A DNA stretch of 6,077 bases from Chloroflexota bacterium (GTDB lineage Bacteria > Chloroflexota > UBA6077). The stretch is taken from NCBI GenBank assembly GCA_023380955.1, contig JAMCTB010000032.1, forward strand, positions 1 to 6,077. Direction: 5' to 3'. Both the position numbers and the translations under genes were made by a program. The notes beneath the pieces were generated by a model, which searched no databases, had not been told where the DNA came from, and saw only the letters and a list, made by a program, of their open reading frames with translations. This document shows, piece by piece, positions 5,420 to 6,077 of the stretch. The first letter of the stretch is position 1. Every line of letters begins with the position of its first letter.

Positions 5420-6077
5420 GCTCCGTACTGGTGGTCGGCGGCGGCATCGCCGGCATGCAGAGCGCCATCGACCTGGCCGAGTCCGGGTTCAAGGTCTACA
5501 TCGTAGAGAAGAGCCCCTCCATCGGCGGGCATATGGCCCAGCTTGACAAGACTTTCCCGACCAACGACTGCGCCATGTGCACCCTGGCCCCCCGGATGGT
5601 GGACGTCGGGAGGCACATAAACATCGAGCGGCTGACGTACTCGGAAGTCGTGGCTGCCCACGGCGAGCCCGGCCGCTTCGAGGTGACGATAAGGAAAAAG
5701 GCGCGCTCGGTCGACCCCGAGAAGTGTACCGGCTGCGGCGAATGCACCCTGCACTGTCCGGTGCGGTACGAGGCATACTATCCATCCCTGGATGTAGTCG
5801 AGCCCGAGCTGATGCATGAAGACTGGGAGAAGGTGAACACCATCCTCAATCGTTACCTGCACCGCCGGGCCCCGCTGATCCCCGTGCTTCAGGCCATCAA
5901 TGCCGAGTTCAATTATCTCCCCGAGAATATCCTGTATTACGTCAGCCGCCGCCTGGATATCCCGCTGGCCCACATCCTGCGGGTCGCCACCTTCTATGCC
6001 CTCTTCAGCCTGAAGCCCAGGGGGAAACACGTCATCTCCGTATGCCAGGGGACCTCGTGCTTCGTGCGGGGCGCCGA
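5398..6077 (+). CDS. hdrA: HdrA N-terminal half fused to NuoE-like domain (3' truncated by window)
   Basis: The frame is open from ATG 5398 to the window edge, 226 complete codons with no stop. Residues 1-125 match the start of HdrA: a flavin-binding Rossmann motif G14-G-G-I-A-G19, the HdrA signature IGGHMAQLDKTFPTNDC with C58 and C61, and a ferredoxin motif C110-x2-C113-x2-C116-x3-C120-P. In ordinary HdrA the rest of the flavoprotein domain would follow. Here, after about 20 linker residues, a NuoE-like region starts (about 138): LIPVLQAINAEFNYLPENI, VATFYALFSLKPRGKH, and C216-x4-C221-FVRGA, the first half of the [2Fe-2S] ligand set; the second cysteine pair lies past the edge. NuoE domains usually pass electrons to or from a NuoF-type flavin/NAD subunit. 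The start has GTAGGG 5 nt upstream and overlaps hdrB by 22 nt. A separate nuoE start at ATG 5812 seems unlikely because the frame is continuous, though a sequencing frameshift cannot be excluded. Confidence 0.88.
   Translation, partial: MVSERKVGSVLVVGGGIAGMQSAIDLAESGFKVYIVEKSPSIGGHMAQLDKTFPTNDCAMCTLAPRMVDVGRHINIERLTYSEVVAAHGEPGRFEVTIRKKARSVDPEKCTGCGECTLHCPVRYEAYYPSLDVVEPELMHEDWEKVNTILNRYLHRRAPLIPVLQAINAEFNYLPENILYYVSRRLDIPLAHILRVATFYALFSLKPRGKHVISVCQGTSCFVRGA

Noticed and set aside
5311..6030. Minus-strand open frame of 239 codons opposite the HdrA-NuoE gene
   Set aside because: The + strand reading has flavin, ferredoxin and NuoE motifs throughout; the minus frame has none.
5812..6077. A separate nuoE gene starting at ATG 5812
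   Set aside because: The frame is open without a stop from the HdrA part and I saw no clear ribosome site before 5812, so an in-frame fusion is the simpler reading; a sequencing indel would be needed to revive the alternative.
1..6077. CRISPR arrays, tRNA or rRNA genes, phage genes, toxin-antitoxin pairs
   Set aside because: No regularly spaced repeats, cloverleaf-like sequence, rRNA-like stretch or small paired genes were found on either strand.

Overview
The window is high-GC bacterial DNA, with genes packed on the + strand from about position 782 to the right edge. It encodes a membrane sensor kinase, its response regulator, and the start of a heterodisulfide-reductase-like (Hdr) operon. 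The Hdr genes are soluble, cysteine-rich Fe-S proteins, which points to an anaerobe. An HdrA piece joined to a NuoE-type domain, together with the style of the kinase and the transposase remnant, suggests Chloroflexota (Dehalococcoidia or Anaerolineae-like) or another Hdr-rich anaerobic lineage. That taxonomic reading is inference from protein style only.

Layout. Positions 1-781 hold no intact gene. They contain a possible last 20 codons of an upstream gene and a small terminator-like hairpin. They also contain a decayed minus-strand transposase (254-601) with two in-frame stops, a 24-bp perfect palindrome and an 8-bp inverted repeat. At the edge of the remnant a near-consensus sigma70-type promoter (TTGACA, 17 bp, TATCAT; 595-623) points rightward. 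A leader of about 150 nt with a stable hairpin follows. Next come the sensor histidine kinase (782-3181) and an OmpR/PhoB-type regulator (3162-3851), which overlap by 20 nt. A 123-nt AT-richer spacer may carry a second promoter. It is followed by hdrC-like (3975-4532), hdrB-like (4529-5419) and an hdrA-NuoE fusion gene (5398 to the right edge, incomplete), each overlapping the next.

How it may work together. HdrB and HdrC carry complete cluster motifs: two noncubane-type CCG modules in HdrB and two [4Fe-4S] ferredoxin motifs in HdrC. HdrC has no membrane helix, so this is the soluble HdrABC type. The third gene joins the N-terminal FAD-binding and ferredoxin part of HdrA to a NuoE-like thioredoxin-fold [2Fe-2S] domain, suggesting exchange of electrons with NAD(H) through a NuoF-like partner expected downstream. 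The kinase has an extracytoplasmic Cache-like domain containing a CxxCH haem c attachment motif, so it may sense redox state or a haem ligand. The attractive but unproven reading is a haem-c redox sensor controlling a flavin-based electron-transfer or bifurcation complex.
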